DNA of 5,093 nucleotides from Flavipsychrobacter stenotrophus (lineage in GTDB: Bacteria > Bacteroidota > Bacteroidia > Chitinophagales > Chitinophagaceae): positions 1-5,093 of the forward strand of contig CANBQQ010000272.1 of assembly GCA_947371715.1 (NCBI GenBank). Direction: 5' to 3'. Of this stretch, positions 4,479 through 5,093 are shown one piece after another (position 1 is the first letter of the stretch; each line of letters starts with the position of its first letter). The notes under the pieces were generated by a model. It did no database searches. It was not told the origin of the DNA and worked only from the letters and a program-made list of their open reading frames with translations. A program made the position numbers and the translations under genes.

Positions 4479-5093
4479 ATGAAAAATATCTACTCGCTGA
4501 ACAAGTTACTTTTCTTGTTGTTTTTTCTTTGTATTACTGTTTTCTCCAGTATTTCAAGGGCCTTGCCAACGTTATGTGCAGTATCTACAACATATGGTTG
4601 TTCTACAGACTACTTTACAAACGTTACGTTTGCTACAATCAATAATAGCACAACATGCTCGGGTCTTACGAGCGGATCATCGGTGTTTTTGACACCTAAC
4701 CCTACTTTGATGCCTGGCAGTACTTACACCTTAACTGTTTCGACTTTTGGAACTGTAGGCGGCGATAATGCATATGGTTGGATAGACTACAACGGTGATG
4801 GTACGCTGGCGACATCGGAAGCTGTTTTAAGCGGCATATCATCCGGTTCAAATAATAATACCTATACGGTTAGCGTAACAATTCCGTCTGGTGCCACTCC
4901 CGGAGCAACCTATCTGCGTCTGAGGTGCAACTGGTATTCAGGTGCGACATCAAACCCGTGTGGGTTGTATACATGGGGCGAAACACACGATTACCAGGTG
5001 ACAATAGGTTCGCTTTGTCCGTTCACGGCTACCGCTTCAAATAGCGGTCCGGTATGTCCGGGTTCTCCCGTGCCATTGGTAGGTGTAAGCACT
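4479..5093 (+). CDS. Secreted GEVED-domain protein, N-terminal part (3' end outside window)
   Basis: An open frame of 205 codons starts at ATG 4479 and is still open at the right edge. Residues 1-28 form a Sec signal peptide: MKN, a Leu/Phe-rich core (about 10-22), and likely cleavage after SRA28. The mature part begins with a Cys-containing segment (C33, C41, C60) and an extracellular beta-domain in which I recognise the GEVED pattern: GWIDYNGDGTL (100-110, with a calcium-loop-like DYNGDG), IPSGATPGATYLRLR (135-149), NPCGLYTWGETHDYQVTI (159-176), where GETHD stands for the namesake motif. From C180 a new Ig/PKD-like module begins (CPFTATASNSGPVCPGSPV). Such proteins in Bacteroidota are normally large, surface-exposed or secreted, and often end in a T9SS sorting domain, but that end is not visible. 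Same strand and similar style as the lectin-type gene upstream, though separated from it by about 900 bases with its own likely promoter. Function unknown. Confidence 0.88.
   Translation, partial: MKNIYSLNKLLFLLFFLCITVFSSISRALPTLCAVSTTYGCSTDYFTNVTFATINNSTTCSGLTSGSSVFLTPNPTLMPGSTYTLTVSTFGTVGGDNAYGWIDYNGDGTLATSEAVLSGISSGSNNNTYTVSVTIPSGATPGATYLRLRCNWYSGATSNPCGLYTWGETHDYQVTIGSLCPFTATASNSGPVCPGSPVPLVGVST

Overview
The window looks like chromosomal DNA of a Bacteroidota bacterium. It encodes a long secreted protein ending in the gliding-motility-associated (CHU_C, type B) C-terminal sorting domain of the type IX secretion system (T9SS), and a second secreted protein with a GEVED domain. Both architectures are typical of that phylum. 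Genes lack strong Shine-Dalgarno sequences and are preceded by A/T-rich leaders, which also fits. A Cytophaga/Chitinophaga-like environmental lineage is my inference; no marker in the window fixes the family.

Layout, all genes on the + strand. (1) 1-324: the C-terminal end of the ribosome-associated GTPase TypA/BipA, closed by a strong intrinsic terminator (352-380). (2) 381-637: a spacer with a degenerate direct repeat and at most a weak promoter. (3) 638-3577: a complete 979-residue secreted modular protein: signal peptide, L-type lectin-like domain, five Ig-like repeats, three PKD/Ig-like modules, T9SS type B sorting domain. It has its own terminator at 3598-3629. (4) 3630-4478: about 850 bases without a convincing gene but full of structure. 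This comprises a cluster of AAAGTGGCAG motifs in direct and inverted orientation, several hairpins, a GAGACGCA palindrome, a perfect 13-bp inverted repeat with DnaA-box-like cores, a G-rich tract, a C/G hairpin, then an AT-rich stretch leading into a plausible Bacteroidota promoter. (5) 4479-5093: the 5' part of a second secreted protein, running off the window.

Functionally the window joins a housekeeping translation GTPase to a surface/secretome region. The two secreted proteins are probably exported by Sec and the first, at least, by T9SS to the cell surface. The lectin domain suggests glycan binding and the Ig/PKD array a stalk. No T9SS machinery or PorP/SprF-type partner gene is present here.

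The best candidate for something undescribed is the non-coding block 3653-4410. It combines a palindromic repeat cluster with an unusual group of near-DnaA boxes next to AT-rich DNA. It could be a REP-like repeat island, a regulatory region or, more speculatively, part of a replication origin; the sequence alone does not decide.
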